Below, in pieces: positions 1-8,950 of a stretch of 64,000 nt of DNA. Under the pieces are notes generated by a model that saw only the letters and a program-made list of their open reading frames with translations, was not told where the DNA came from and did no database searches. The DNA is taken from contig NZ_JAOWKZ010000003.1 of the NCBI RefSeq assembly GCF_025751495.1, forward strand, positions 372,001 to 436,000. Direction: 5' to 3'. Made by a program: the position numbers and the translations under genes. How positions within the stretch are numbered: the first letter of the stretch is position 1; every line of letters starts with the position of its first letter. The DNA comes from Albidovulum litorale (GTDB taxonomy: Bacteria > Pseudomonadota > Alphaproteobacteria > Rhodobacterales > Rhodobacteraceae).

Positions 1-2790
1 CCCCCCGCCGGCTTCCGGCGGCTGAAGGCATTTCGCGATAATCGACGCGGCGCGGGCGGTGTGGCCTTCCAGCCGCGACGCCATCTGGTCAAGTTCCGAC
101 GCGCCCGTCTCGCGCATGAGGAACGCCCGCCCGCCTTCTCCGATCGCATCCATATCGAGCGGCCCTTCGGTCAACAGTCGCCCGCCCGCCTGTAGCCGCC
201 AGAGGAACCGATAAGCTTCCTGCAGTGCCGCCTCGTCCTCCTTCGCCAGATGCCCGGCGCGGAGCCCGGCGCGCAGTTGCGCCTCTACCCTGCGGGCGGG
301 GGCGGCGGTGCGGAGTGCGCAGGCTTGCGCCAGAAGCTCGATATCCTGCAACCGGCCGGGACCGATCTTGGCCTCCCACGCGCCATCGGGCGCCTTCGCC
401 GCGAAGATGCGGTCACGCATCTCGGCCACATCCGGCAAAACGCGGTCCTCGCACCCTTTGGCGGTCAGGACCTGCTGGCGCGCGGCCTCCACCTCTTCAG
501 CCAAGACGACATCCCCCGCAACCGGCCGGGCGCGGGTGAGCGCGAGGTGTTCCCAAGTCCAGGCCTCCTCCATCTGATAGCTGGTGAAGGACTGGATCGA
601 GGTCGCGACCGGCCCCTGACGGCCAGAGGGACGAAGCCGCATATCGACCTCGTAGAGCCGCCCGTCCGCCATTGGTGCCGAAAGACCCGTCACCAGCGCT
701 TGCGTCAGACGGGCATAGTACGCCCGCGCCGCCAGCGGGCGCGGCCCGTCCGACGCCTCGACCCCGTCCGCATCATAGATCACGATCAGGTCGAGGTCGG
801 AATGCGCGTTGAGCCGTTCGGCGCCCAGCGATCCCATGCCCAGCACAACCGCCCCCCGCCCCGGCGGCGCACCATGCTTGCGCGAGAACTCCGCCACGCA
901 GACCGGCCAGAGTGCGGCAAGAATCGCGCCCGCCAGATCGGCATATTCGCGCCCCGCCTGCCCCGCGTCGATCAAGCCGCGCAAATGGTGCACACCGATG
1001 CGGAAGTGCCATTCCCGCGCCCAGATTCGCGCCGCACCGAGGCGCCATTCGTAATCGTCACGTTCCGCCAACCGTTTGGTCAGCGCCTCGGTCAGCGGCC
1101 CGAGCCCCGGCCAGGGTGCGAAAAAATCGCCGCCCAGAACGGCATCCAGCACGGCGGCATTGCGCGAGAGATAGGCGGCAAGGCCGGGCGCGGTGGCGCA
1201 GATATCAACGATCAGGTCGATCAGCTGCGGGTTCGCCTCAAAGAGCGAGAAGAGCTGCACTCCGGCGGGCAGACCGGAAAGGAAGCCATCGAATTGTCTC
1301 AGCGCCTCCCCCGGGCTCGCCGCGCGGTCAAGGCGTGAGAGGATCTCGGGCTGCACCCGTTTGAAGATCGCGACCGCGCGTTCGGACCGCAAGGCGGGAT
1401 AGGAGCGCCAGCCATCGACGATCTCCTGCATCTCAGGCGTCATTTCGGGGCCCGACCGCACCTCACCCGGGGCGAAGAAACCCTCGGTCAGTTCCGCCAC
1501 CCGCTCCAGCCGTTCTTTCAGCCCATCGCAGAAGGCGTCGGTATCCCCCTCACCACACATCCGGGCAATCCGGTCGAACTCACCCGGCATTGTCGGCAAA
1601 TCGTGGGTCTGGACGTCGCCCACCATCTGCACCCGGTGTTCCACCTCGCGATGGGCACGGTAAAGCGCGGTCAGTTCCTCCGCGTCACCTTCGGGCACCC
1701 AGCCCTTCGCCGCCAGAGCGGCAAGCCCACCCACGGTGTCGCGGGCACGCAGCGACGGGTCGCGCCCACCGGCGATGATCTGCCGGGTCTGGGTGAAGAA
1801 CTCGATCTCGCGTATACCGCCCGCCCCGAGCTTCATATTGTGGCCTTCAAGTACGATCGGCCCGTGCAGACCCTTATGCTCGCGGATGCGCAGCCGCATA
1901 TCGTAGGCATCCTGAATGGAGGCGAAATCCAGATGCCGCCGCCAGACGAAGGGTGTCAGCGTTTGAAGAAACCTCTCGCCTGCCGCCAGATCGCCGCCGC
2001 AGGGCCTCGCCTTGATATAGGCCGCCCGCTCCCACGTCCGGCCCTGCGCCTCATAGTACTGTTCCGCTGCCGCCATGGAGATACAGACCGGCGTGACCGA
2101 AGCATCGGGACGCAGGCGAAGATCGGTGCGGAAGACATACCCATCAGCGGTCAGGTCCGACAGCATCGCCGCCATCTTGCGCACGACGCGGATGAAGGCC
2201 GCGCGGGCCTCCTGCACATCGTCGGGATCATATCGGGTCTCGTCAAAGAGGCAGATAAGGTCGATGTCGGAGGAGTAGTTCAACTCCCCCGCCCCCATCT
2301 TCCCCATGGCGAGCGCCACGATACCTGCCGCGGTTTCGGCGTCTTCGGGCGTAGCACCCGGCACCTTGCCGCGCCGGATTTCGTCAGCGCTGAGCGCCCT
2401 CAACGCGTGATGCACGGCCGTATCGGCCAGACGCGTCAGCGCGCCCGTAACCTGCTCCAATGGCCAGACCCCACCGAGATCGGCGAGCCCTGCCAGAAGC
2501 GCCACCCGCGCCTTGGCCTGACGCAGCGTAGAGCCAAGCTGATCAGAAGCAAAATCGTCGAACCCGGCGAGCGCGCCCGCCAGTGCATCCTCGGGCGCAC
2601 CCACAAGCGTCTCTTCAAGCCAATCCGCCTGTCGCTCCATCAGCCCTGTCAGGTACGGGCTGCACCCTGCCGCGCCTTCCAGCAGATTTCTCAGTTCCGG
2701 AGCGAGCCCGGCGAAACGGGTTTTTACCTCGGCGGCCCGGTCGGGCTCAAAGGCGATTGGCGTGCGAGTCATGCGGGCGGCGAAGGTCAT
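1..2790 (-). CDS. glnE: Bifunctional glutamine synthetase adenylyltransferase/adenylyl-removing enzyme, 3' end outside the window
   Basis: The reading frame is open from an ATG at 2790 to the window edge, giving about 930 residues, which is close to the full family length, so little is missing. It adds AMP to glutamine synthetase or removes it according to nitrogen status signalled by PII. Both nucleotidyltransferase halves are visible. The N-terminal one has GKMGAGELNYSSDIDL near residue 160. The C-terminal one has GMGSLGAERLNAHSDLDL near residue 655. Each carries the D-x-D metal ligands. Plus-strand open frames over this stretch are antisense shadows caused by the GC-rich codon pattern. The gene diverges from the YbaK-like gene at 2903. 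Confidence 0.95.
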   Translation of the reverse strand, partial: MTFAARMTRTPIAFEPDRAAEVKTRFAGLAPELRNLLEGAAGCSPYLTGLMERQADWLEETLVGAPEDALAGALAGFDDFASDQLGSTLRQAKARVALLAGLADLGGVWPLEQVTGALTRLADTAVHHALRALSADEIRRGKVPGATPEDAETAAGIVALAMGKMGAGELNYSSDIDLICLFDETRYDPDDVQEARAAFIRVVRKMAAMLSDLTADGYVFRTDLRLRPDASVTPVCISMAAAEQYYEAQGRTWERAAYIKARPCGGDLAAGERFLQTLTPFVWRRHLDFASIQDAYDMRLRIREHKGLHGPIVLEGHNMKLGAGGIREIEFFTQTRQIIAGGRDPSLRARDTVGGLAALAAKGWVPEGDAEELTALYRAHREVEHRVQMVGDVQTHDLPTMPGEFDRIARMCGEGDTDAFCDGLKERLERVAELTEGFFAPGEVRSGPEMTPEMQEIVDGWRSYPALRSERAVAIFKRVQPEILSRLDRAASPGEALRQFDGFLSGLPAGVQLFSLFEANPQLIDLIVDICATAPGLAAYLSRNAAVLDAVLGGDFFAPWPGLGPLTEALTKRLAERDDYEWRLGAARIWAREWHFRIGVHHLRGLIDAGQAGREYADLAGAILAALWPVCVAEFSRKHGAPPGRGAVVLGMGSLGAERLNAHSDLDLIVIYDADGVEASDGPRPLAARAYYARLTQALVTGLSAPMADGRLYEVDMRLRPSGRQGPVATSIQSFTSYQMEEAWTWEHLALTRARPVAGDVVLAEEVEAARQQVLTAKGCEDRVLPDVAEMRDRIFAAKAPDGAWEAKIGPGRLQDIELLAQACALRTAAPARRVEAQLRAGLRAGHLAKEDEAALQEAYRFLWRLQAGGRLLTEGPLDMDAIGEGGRAFLMRETGASELDQMASRLEGHTARAASIIAKCLQPPEAGGG

Positions 2791-2902
2791 GGTCCGACAC
2801 TAGCGTGCCGCGTTGCGGCGTCAACGACTGGCAGGACACCGTCCTTGCAATCCCTGTTGGGCCATGACTTCCTTTCCGCCGGAAGCGACGGGAAGGTGAC
2901 GC

Positions 2903-3370
2903 ATGAGCAAGAGTTTGAAACGGGTACGCGCGGCACTCGACGCGGCAGGCGTCCCGGCCGAAATTCTGGAAATGCCCGGAGAGACGCGCACAGCGGAACA
3001 GGCCGCCGCGGCTGCGGGATGCGCGCTGGACCAGATCGCCAAGTCGATCATCTTCCGGGGCGAGGCAACCGGCCATGTCGTCCTGTTCCTGACCGCTGGC
3101 GGCAACCGGGTCGATCCTGCCAAGGCCAGCTCCGTCGCGGGTCAGGCGCTTGGCCGTGCCGATGCCGATCAGGTCCGCGCGGAAACCGGTTTCGCGATCG
3201 GCGGGGTGGCGCCGTTGGGGCATCTGTCGCCCATCACCAGTTACTTCGATCCACGGCTACTTGAATTCGACCGGGTCTGGGGAGCGGCGGGCACGCCACG
3301 GCATATCTTTCCGATCGATCCCCAAACCCTCTTGCAGATCACCGGCGCGACGCTGGCCGATTTCACCTGA
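2903..3370 (+). CDS. YbaK/EbsC-type aminoacyl-tRNA deacylase
   Basis: A 155-residue protein of the YbaK/ProX family, which hydrolyses mischarged tRNA such as Cys- or Ala-tRNA(Pro) in trans. The conserved family lysine lies in LDQIAKSIIFRG (near residue 48), and the GG-x-AP-x-G-H loop typical of the fold is present near residues 100-110. The length is normal for a stand-alone editing domain. The ATG follows a short purine stretch (GGAAGGTGACGC). It sits alone between divergent glnE and the DUF2852 gene. The exact misacylated substrate cannot be told from sequence. Confidence 0.85.
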   Translation: MSKSLKRVRAALDAAGVPAEILEMPGETRTAEQAAAAAGCALDQIAKSIIFRGEATGHVVLFLTAGGNRVDPAKASSVAGQALGRADADQVRAETGFAIGGVAPLGHLSPITSYFDPRLLEFDRVWGAAGTPRHIFPIDPQTLLQITGATLADFT

Positions 3371-3387
3371 ACCCTCCGCAACCGGAA

Positions 3388-3463
3388 TGTAAAAAAGTTT
3401 TACATCACCTCTTGACGATGCGGAGCCGAGCCCCAATCTTGGGTCATGTGAAAGACATTTACA
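3388..3463 (+). promoter_or_regulatory. Promoter flanked by two 17-bp TGT-N11-ACA operators
   Basis: Two inverted repeats of the same size lie before the DUF2852 gene. The first, TGTAAAAAAGTTTTACA at 3388-3404, is perfectly symmetric around AAG. The second, TGTGAAAGACATTTACA at 3447-3463, has one mismatch in the arms. Between them is a promoter-like pair, TTGACG at 3412-3417 and AATCTT at 3435-3440, with a 17-bp spacer. One operator sits just upstream of the -35 box and the other near the predicted start of transcription. The binding protein is unknown; the half-sites resemble PpsR-type TGT/ACA sites, but the spacer is 11 rather than 12. Confidence 0.55.
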
Positions 3464-3483
3464 TACCTTCAACGGAGGAACGC

Positions 3484-3936
3484 ATGTCCACCATCGCCGC
3501 CTGGCCTTCACGGGCCGAAATGTGGCTCGACGAACGCGGCAAAGGCGCCTGGATCGCCGCCATGGTCCTTGGCTTCATCTTTTTCTGGCCCGTCGGCCTT
3601 GCCCTTCTTGCCTATATGATCTGGAGCAAACGCATGTTTTCGAAAGGCTGCGGCTGGAGCCGCAACGACGCCCACCACCACATGTCGCGCTGCCATGCGC
3701 GCCGCCACGGCTTCCGGTCGTCCGGCAATACCGCGTTCGACGCCTACAAGGCCGATACGCTTGACCGGCTGGAACGCGAACAGGAAGAGTTCGAAACCTT
3801 CCTCAAGCGTCTGCGCGAAAGCAAGGACAAGGCCGAGTTCGACCAGTATCTCGACGAGCGGGCCCGCGCCGCCCAAGAGACGGGTACGGATGCCGATGAC
3901 GAGACCAAGGATCGGTCGGGTTCCGGCGCTTACTGA
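3484..3936 (+). CDS. DUF2852 membrane protein
   Basis: A 150-residue protein of a family found mainly in Rhodobacterales and rhizobia and without assigned function. The N-terminal third has a Trp-rich amphipathic stretch and one clear membrane segment (residues ~22-46, WIAAMVLGFIFFWPVG...). It is followed by a Cys/His-containing basic segment (residues ~55-80, CGWSRNDAHHHMSRCHARRH) that could bind metal. The end is an acidic coiled-coil-like region rich in E, K and R. The start is fixed by AACGGAGGAACGC just before the ATG. Two 17-bp palindromes flank its promoter, so it is probably tightly regulated. A GC-rich hairpin follows at 3961-3986. Confidence 0.8.
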   Translation: MSTIAAWPSRAEMWLDERGKGAWIAAMVLGFIFFWPVGLALLAYMIWSKRMFSKGCGWSRNDAHHHMSRCHARRHGFRSSGNTAFDAYKADTLDRLEREQEEFETFLKRLRESKDKAEFDQYLDERARAAQETGTDADDETKDRSGSGAY

Positions 3937-3960
3937 GCCGCGAGACTGGACAATCCCGCC

Positions 3961-3986
3961 CGGGCGGCCCGATTTGGGGCCGCCCG
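3961..3986 (+). terminator. GC-rich hairpin after the DUF2852 gene
   Basis: A perfect 10-bp stem, CGGGCGGCCC pairing with GGGCCGCCCG around a GATTTG loop, 25 bases past the stop codon. No T tract follows, so it may act as a Rho-assisted or transcript-stabilising hairpin rather than a classical terminator. Confidence 0.5.
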
Positions 3987-4086
3987 ATGCGTTTCGCGGT
4001 TCGAGTGATCGGGGCCACGACTCAACACTTGGCGGATTCGAATCCGCTTGCTAACGTCGCCCTGCACCATCGAACCGATCGCGACC

Positions 4087-4929
4087 ATGCGTCATACACT
4101 GCCCATAGCGCCCCAGTTTTATGTGACGGCACCACAACCCTGCCCCTATCTGGATGGCCGGTCAGAGCGGAAATTGTTCACGGCACTTCAGGGTGAAAAT
4201 GCCGAAAAGCTGAACGACGCGCTTTCCAAACAGGGCTTCAGGCGGTCGCAGAACGTGCTTTATCGGCCCTCGTGTTCGGAATGCTGCGCCTGCCTTTCCG
4301 CACGGATCAGGGTCGCGGATTTTACACCGAACAAAAGCCAGCGCCGCACGCTTCGGCGCAATGCCAATCTAAGGCGCGAGGCGACGAGCCCCTGGGCGAC
4401 CGAGGACCAGTACGCACTCTTCCGCCGCTACCTCGACAGCCGCCACGCCGATGGCGGCATGGCCGACATGGACATCTTCGAATTCGCCGCGATGATCGAG
4501 GAAACGCCGGTCAAGAGCCGGGTGGTCGAGTACAGCTCCCCGCCCGAGGCCAAGGGCGGACGCCGGTCGCTGACGGCGGTTTGCCTGACCGATGTGCTCG
4601 ATGACGGACTGTCGATGGTCTATTCCTTCTACGATCCGGACCGGATCGGTGACAGCCTGGGCACCTATATCATCCTCGACCATGTGGAGATCGCCCGGCG
4701 TGCTGGGCTTCCTTACGTCTATCTCGGCTACTGGGTGCCGGGCAGCCGGAAGATGGGTTACAAGGCCGGGTTCCGCGCGCTTGAAATCTATAAGAACGGC
4801 CATTGGCAGGATATCGGCGAACCGGCGGATCATTCGTCCGAGACCCATCCGCTTTCCGTCGATCCGATTGCCGAGCAGGTGGCCCGCATCGCCCTACCCG
4901 AAAGCCGTCCGGTAAAGAACGGCTTGTGA
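4087..4929 (+). CDS. bpt: Aspartate/glutamate leucyltransferase (N-end rule)
   Basis: A 280-residue aminoacyl-tRNA-protein transferase that conjugates leucine (or arginine) to N-terminal Asp/Glu of proteins and marks them for ClpAP degradation. The family N-terminus is clear: [19 protein letters not shown], followed by the Cys cluster CSECCAC near residue 60. The C-terminal acetyltransferase-like domain contains YYDPDR-like ([16 protein letters not shown]) and [15 protein letters not shown] motifs near residues 190-230. The ATG at 4087 matches the usual family start. An in-frame TTG at 4048 would add 13 unrelated residues and is less likely. Confidence 0.9.
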   Translation: MRHTLPIAPQFYVTAPQPCPYLDGRSERKLFTALQGENAEKLNDALSKQGFRRSQNVLYRPSCSECCACLSARIRVADFTPNKSQRRTLRRNANLRREATSPWATEDQYALFRRYLDSRHADGGMADMDIFEFAAMIEETPVKSRVVEYSSPPEAKGGRRSLTAVCLTDVLDDGLSMVYSFYDPDRIGDSLGTYIILDHVEIARRAGLPYVYLGYWVPGSRKMGYKAGFRALEIYKNGHWQDIGEPADHSSETHPLSVDPIAEQVARIALPESRPVKNGL

Positions 4930-5064
4930 GAGGTGTACGCCCCCTAAAAAGCGATCCTGACCGCCGTTTTGTGACATCTGACGCGGCCGGCCTGCTGATC
5001 CGGCGGCAGGCGCCCGCCCAGTCGCCGTCACACAGATGAGTTCGAATTCAGAGGGAGGAAGACC

Positions 5065-5517
5065 ATGATCGAGAAAGTCCTTGTTGCCGTCGATGGCTCG
5101 GCCCATTCACTTAAAGCGGTGGAATATGCGGCGGAAATCGCGGGTGCCTGCAAAGCCAAGCTTTCCATCCTCACGGTGCTGAAGCCTCAGAAGGTCCCGA
5201 AAGTCTCGGAAGAACTGCGCAAATATGCGCAGTTGGAGCATATCGACAACGCCGATTACGAGGCAATCAAACTCTTGTCGAGCGACCTGCTGTCCCATGC
5301 CGCGGACGTCGCCAAGAAAAACGGCGCGACGGAGGTCGAAACCGCTGTCGAAACCGGACCCGTTGCCCGGACCATCGTGAACGCAGCAGTGAAGAAGAAA
5401 GTCAGCATGATCGTCATCGGATCGCGCGGCCTCGGCAATATCGAAGCGACGTTACGGGGCGGCGTTTCGCACCGTGTCGAATTGCTGGCAAATTGCCCGG
5501 TATTGACCGTCAAGTAA
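5065..5517 (+). CDS. UspA-family universal stress protein
   Basis: A 150-residue single-domain Usp. It starts with the family beta strand (MIEKVLVAVDGSAHSLKAVE) and ends with the nucleotide-binding pattern G-x2-G-x9-G (IGSRGLGNIEATLRGGVSHR), which suggests an ATP-binding subtype. A strong ribosome site GAGGGAGGAAG precedes the ATG. It is monocistronic and is separated from the convergent TRAP operon by a shared hairpin at 5527-5544. Members of this family respond to starvation or redox stress; the trigger here is not visible. Confidence 0.9.
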   Translation: MIEKVLVAVDGSAHSLKAVEYAAEIAGACKAKLSILTVLKPQKVPKVSEELRKYAQLEHIDNADYEAIKLLSSDLLSHAADVAKKNGATEVETAVETGPVARTIVNAAVKKKVSMIVIGSRGLGNIEATLRGGVSHRVELLANCPVLTVK

Positions 5518-5526
5518 GACCGGGTC

Positions 5527-5544
5527 GGGGGCGATGACGCCCCC
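5527..5544. terminator. Shared hairpin between the Usp gene and the TRAP operon
   Basis: GGGGGCG pairs with CGCCCCC around an ATGA loop, followed by TTCCCC on the plus strand. It lies between two convergent genes and could serve both. Confidence 0.6.
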
Positions 5545-5556
5545 TTCCCCTTCGCA

Positions 5557-7914
5557 TCAGTTGTTCGGCAACAGGTCCGGCACGATCGTCACGATGCCTG
5601 GGAAGGCCCAGAGAATGCCAAGCCCGATCACCTGGATCAGCACGAACGGGACAATGCCGCGGTAGATCATGCCGGTCGTCACGCTCGCAGGCGCCACACC
5701 GCGAAGATAAAAGAGTGCGAAACCGAAGGGCGGCGTCAGGAACGAGGTCTGCAGGTTGACCGTGATCATGATCGTCACCCAGGACGGGTCATAGGTACCG
5801 CCATAGATGACCGGCCCGACAATCGGCACGACGATGTAGATGATCTCCAGAAAGTCCAGCACGAAGCCAAGCACGAAGAGCACCAGCATCACGATCAGGA
5901 AGGCCGTCCATTCCTGTTCGAACGAACGCAGGAAGCTCTGGATATAGTGCTCACCTCCAAACGAGATCAGAACAAGGTTCAGGATCTGCGACCCGATCAG
6001 GATGGTGAAGACCATCGACGTGACCTTGGCGGTTTCCCGCACCACCGGCCCGAGAACCGAGCTGCGGAGCAGCACCCAACAGGCATAGAGGATGCCGAAG
6101 AGCGCAAAGAAATAGGCCGCGCGCGCGGCATAGAAGGCGATCTGATCCTCTAGCGGCACGTCGGACCGGGTGATCCGAAGGTCGAAATTGATACCGATCA
6201 GGATCATGATGATGACAGCAAAAGACGTGGCGAGGATGATCACGCCGCTTTTCTGTTGCTCATGCAACTTGCGGTAGGCGGCAAGAAGCAGCGCACCGCC
6301 TGCCCCAAGTGCGGCCGCCGGCGTCGGGTTGGTGATGCCGCCGAGGATAGAGCCGAGAACGGCGATGATCAGCACCAGAGGCGGAAAGACCACGCGGATC
6401 AGGTCGTTATGCGACATGCTCTTCGCCGCCGCCGCACAGCCATAAAGCGCAATGGCCATCGGCAGAGCGAGCATCACGAAGGTCTGCCCCGACGTGGCTG
6501 TGACGGGGATGAGGACGATATCGGCCAGAAGCCCCAGCACAAGTCCCCCCGCCCCGATCAGCAGCGGCTTGGGATCGGCTGTGGGCGAGACACCGCGCGC
6601 GGTGGTCAGGATGAGGCCAAGGAGGACAAGAAGCACGGCAACACCGGTACCAACCGGCGCCGCATCGTCGATCTTGGCGGCAAGCGCCGTTTCAAGCTCT
6701 TCAGCGGTACGACGATGGCTGGACGCAACCCCACCGGCCGCGTCGATCTCTGTCTGCTGGGCGACGGCGGCATCCCAGGCTTCCTGACCGTGAAGCTCGA
6801 TCATCGAGGCCTGGCATTGCTCCGACACCCGGGTGCGCAGGCTCGCAGCCTGACCGGCATCGGTAAAGCTGTCGACGGTCAGGTTCTGGCTGCCGACGAA
6901 CCCGACTTGCGCGGCCAGAAGCGTACCGCCGATGAGCGCGACCGGGGCCAGCACGAACCAGCGCATGGCGTCCGAACGGGTGACGATCTCACCCCCGACG
7001 GGTTCCAGCGAAACCGGCGGCGCTTTCTGCGGATTGTAGAGCGCAAAGCCGAAAGCATAGAGGCCATAAAGACCCGCCAGCATGATCCCGGGCAGAAGCG
7101 CCGCCTGAAAGAGCGTACCGACCGACAGGACGGCGGCCTCACCGAGATAGGTCAGCGCGTCGGAACAGCCCGCGGCACTGGCGCGGATCTCCTGCCCAGC
7201 GGCGTAAAGGTCGCCCGCGAGCGTGCCGAGAAGCACGATGACGATGGAGGGCGGAATGATCTGGCCGAGCGTGCCCGAGGCGGCGATGACGCCAGTGGCG
7301 AGTTCCGGCGAATAGTTGTTGCGAAGCATCGTCGGCAGCGACAGCAGGCCCATCGTCACGACGGTGGCCCCCACGATCCCGGTCGAGGCGGCAAGGAAGG
7401 CACCAACGACCACAACCGATACCGCCAGACCGCCCGGCAGCGGACCGAAGACCCGCGCCATCGTCGTCAGAAGCTCATTGGCGATCTTGGAGCGTTCAAG
7501 CGTAATGCCCATCATGACGAACATGAGAACGGCCAGCAGCGTCTCGATCGACTGCCCTGCAAATACCCTTTCGTTCATCCGGTTGACGATGAAGCCAAGA
7601 TTGCGGTCCATCGCTAGTTCCCAACCACCGGGAAACAACGCCTCAGTGGCGCGTGGTAGGTCGGGATAGGTGAATTTCGATATCTCTATCTCGGGTATGC
7701 CCTGCGCCAGTAGCGCCTGGTAGCCCTCCGATCCCCGGTCGACAAATTCGTGGACCAGAAGGCCCGAACTGTCGAGCGCGGCGAGGATACCGAAGGCGAT
7801 GACGCCCGCGCCACCCAGCGCGAAGGCCACAGGAAAGCCCGAAAGAATGCCCGCGAAGAGGCAGAGGAAGACGATGATCAGACCGATCTCGACGCCGTCA
7901 AATCCCAGAAACAT
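5557..7914 (-). CDS. TRAP transporter large (DctM-type) permease of the TakP class
   Basis: A 785-residue polytopic protein, far longer than the ~430 residues of an ordinary DctM. The start (FDGVEIGLIIVFLCLFAGILSG) and the segment around residues 120-230 (MGITLERSKIANELL, ASGTLGQIIPPSIVIVLLG) are typical DctM. A soluble-looking insertion at roughly residues 325-425 interrupts the helices, and an extra block of helices follows. This long form is the one associated with 2-oxoacid TRAP systems. Na+-driven uptake is expected from the family. It is the last gene of the operon takP-dctQ-dctM, 14 bp after dctQ. Confidence 0.88.
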   Translation of the reverse strand: MFLGFDGVEIGLIIVFLCLFAGILSGFPVAFALGGAGVIAFGILAALDSSGLLVHEFVDRGSEGYQALLAQGIPEIEISKFTYPDLPRATEALFPGGWELAMDRNLGFIVNRMNERVFAGQSIETLLAVLMFVMMGITLERSKIANELLTTMARVFGPLPGGLAVSVVVVGAFLAASTGIVGATVVTMGLLSLPTMLRNNYSPELATGVIAASGTLGQIIPPSIVIVLLGTLAGDLYAAGQEIRASAAGCSDALTYLGEAAVLSVGTLFQAALLPGIMLAGLYGLYAFGFALYNPQKAPPVSLEPVGGEIVTRSDAMRWFVLAPVALIGGTLLAAQVGFVGSQNLTVDSFTDAGQAASLRTRVSEQCQASMIELHGQEAWDAAVAQQTEIDAAGGVASSHRRTAEELETALAAKIDDAAPVGTGVAVLLVLLGLILTTARGVSPTADPKPLLIGAGGLVLGLLADIVLIPVTATSGQTFVMLALPMAIALYGCAAAAKSMSHNDLIRVVFPPLVLIIAVLGSILGGITNPTPAAALGAGGALLLAAYRKLHEQQKSGVIILATSFAVIIMILIGINFDLRITRSDVPLEDQIAFYAARAAYFFALFGILYACWVLLRSSVLGPVVRETAKVTSMVFTILIGSQILNLVLISFGGEHYIQSFLRSFEQEWTAFLIVMLVLFVLGFVLDFLEIIYIVVPIVGPVIYGGTYDPSWVTIMITVNLQTSFLTPPFGFALFYLRGVAPASVTTGMIYRGIVPFVLIQVIGLGILWAFPGIVTIVPDLLPNN

Positions 7915-7928
7915 GATCCATCTGCCCC

Positions 7929-8852
7929 TTAATGCGTGCCTTCATAGGCTTCTTCGCCCTGCCCGAGCGTGTCTTTGTCGAGATAGCGCCCCTCGCTTTC
8001 CGGTCCTTCGAGGAATTCCAGGAGCGAGCGCCAGAAGAAGGTCATCGCATGCAAGATCGTCAGGCCGACAAAACTCAGGATCAGAACCTTGAAGAGGAAG
8101 TAGGCGTCAAAGCCGTTCGGGCTGAAGCCGATGGTTTCCACCTTCCAGCGCACCGCGCGCGCTTTCATCAGGAGTTTGTCGAGGCTGTCCGAGGCCGAGG
8201 AGTTCGGCACCACCATGACCCGCCAGAAGAAGAACCAGGCGAAGAGCCAGGTCAGGAATGCGGCAGGCAGCATGAAGAAGAGGGAGCCGAACATGTCGAT
8301 CAGCTTCTTGGTGCGGTAGGAAACGCCTGAATAGACCAGGTCCACACGCACATGGCCGCCCTGAATGAAGGTGTAGGTGACGCAAAGCGCCACGATCATC
8401 GCGTTGTAGAGCTTTAGCTCTTCCGACCACCAGCTTAGGTCCTTGGTGAACCCGATGCCGAACAGTCCGAACTCGATCTGCGCGACCGAGAAGATGCGTT
8501 GCAGGAAGACGATGACGATCTGCTGGATGACCATAATCAGACCAACCCATGCGGTGATGCGGCCGAGACCATTGGCGAAGGACTCGAGCCCCCGCACATA
8601 AGCCCACATGACCGGACGGCGCAGAAGGCCGATGATGGTCAGAATGACGAAAAGGACGAGGACGACGAACAGGAACTCTTTCGAGCTGCCGTAATAGATG
8701 AACCGCATCAGCGATTCCTTGGCCTCTGGCGTCTCCAGCTTGCCAATCTCGCCAACCCAGGCCAGCCACGCGGCCGGGTGGGTCAGGGCGTAAAAGACAT
8801 TGACGAAGGCATTCAGAATGTTGGCGAAAAGCCAGGTGATGGCGTCGACCAT
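7929..8852 (-). CDS. TRAP transporter small (DctQ-type) permease
   Basis: A 307-residue DctQ-type subunit, longer than the usual ~170. An N-terminal extension contains a first membrane segment (FLFVVLVLFVILTIIGLL, near residue 62), followed by four further helices including FIQGGHVRVDLVY, the family's conserved G-G-H-V-R-V-D signature near residue 165. It bridges the periplasmic receptor and the large permease. It is followed 14 bp later by the large permease gene and lies 98 bp behind takP, with a strong hairpin in that gap. The long form matches its long DctM partner. Confidence 0.88.
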   Translation of the reverse strand: MVDAITWLFANILNAFVNVFYALTHPAAWLAWVGEIGKLETPEAKESLMRFIYYGSSKEFLFVVLVLFVILTIIGLLRRPVMWAYVRGLESFANGLGRITAWVGLIMVIQQIVIVFLQRIFSVAQIEFGLFGIGFTKDLSWWSEELKLYNAMIVALCVTYTFIQGGHVRVDLVYSGVSYRTKKLIDMFGSLFFMLPAAFLTWLFAWFFFWRVMVVPNSSASDSLDKLLMKARAVRWKVETIGFSPNGFDAYFLFKVLILSFVGLTILHAMTFFWRSLLEFLEGPESEGRYLDKDTLGQGEEAYEGTH

Positions 8853-8901
8853 CGCATCCCCCTCTGGTTCCGGTGGCCGTTTGCCGACCTTTCCGGAGAT
8901 T

Positions 8902-8925
8902 GTCCCCGGCCGGAAGGCCGGGGAC
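8902..8925 (-). terminator. Intercistronic hairpin between takP and dctQ
   Basis: A perfect 10-bp stem (GTCCCCGGCC / GGCCGGGGAC) with a GGAA tetraloop. Its place right after the receptor gene suggests partial termination or 3'-end protection, which would make the receptor more abundant than the membrane subunits, as is common for binding-protein transporters. Confidence 0.6.
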
Positions 8926-8950
8926 TTATCTTCATAGTGTCAGGCTTTGC

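Noticed and set aside
250-3264. Long plus-strand open frames of 362 and 553 codons
   Set aside because: They lie antisense to glnE and have Arg/Pro-rich composition with no family features; glnE motifs are read on the minus strand.
4021-4060. tRNA-like T-arm sequence GGATTCGAATCC
   Set aside because: The stem is only three pairs around a six-base loop and no acceptor, anticodon or D arm can be built on either strand.
6256-7617. A 453-codon plus-strand open frame
   Set aside because: It is antisense to the TRAP large permease gene, whose membrane segments and family motifs are clear.
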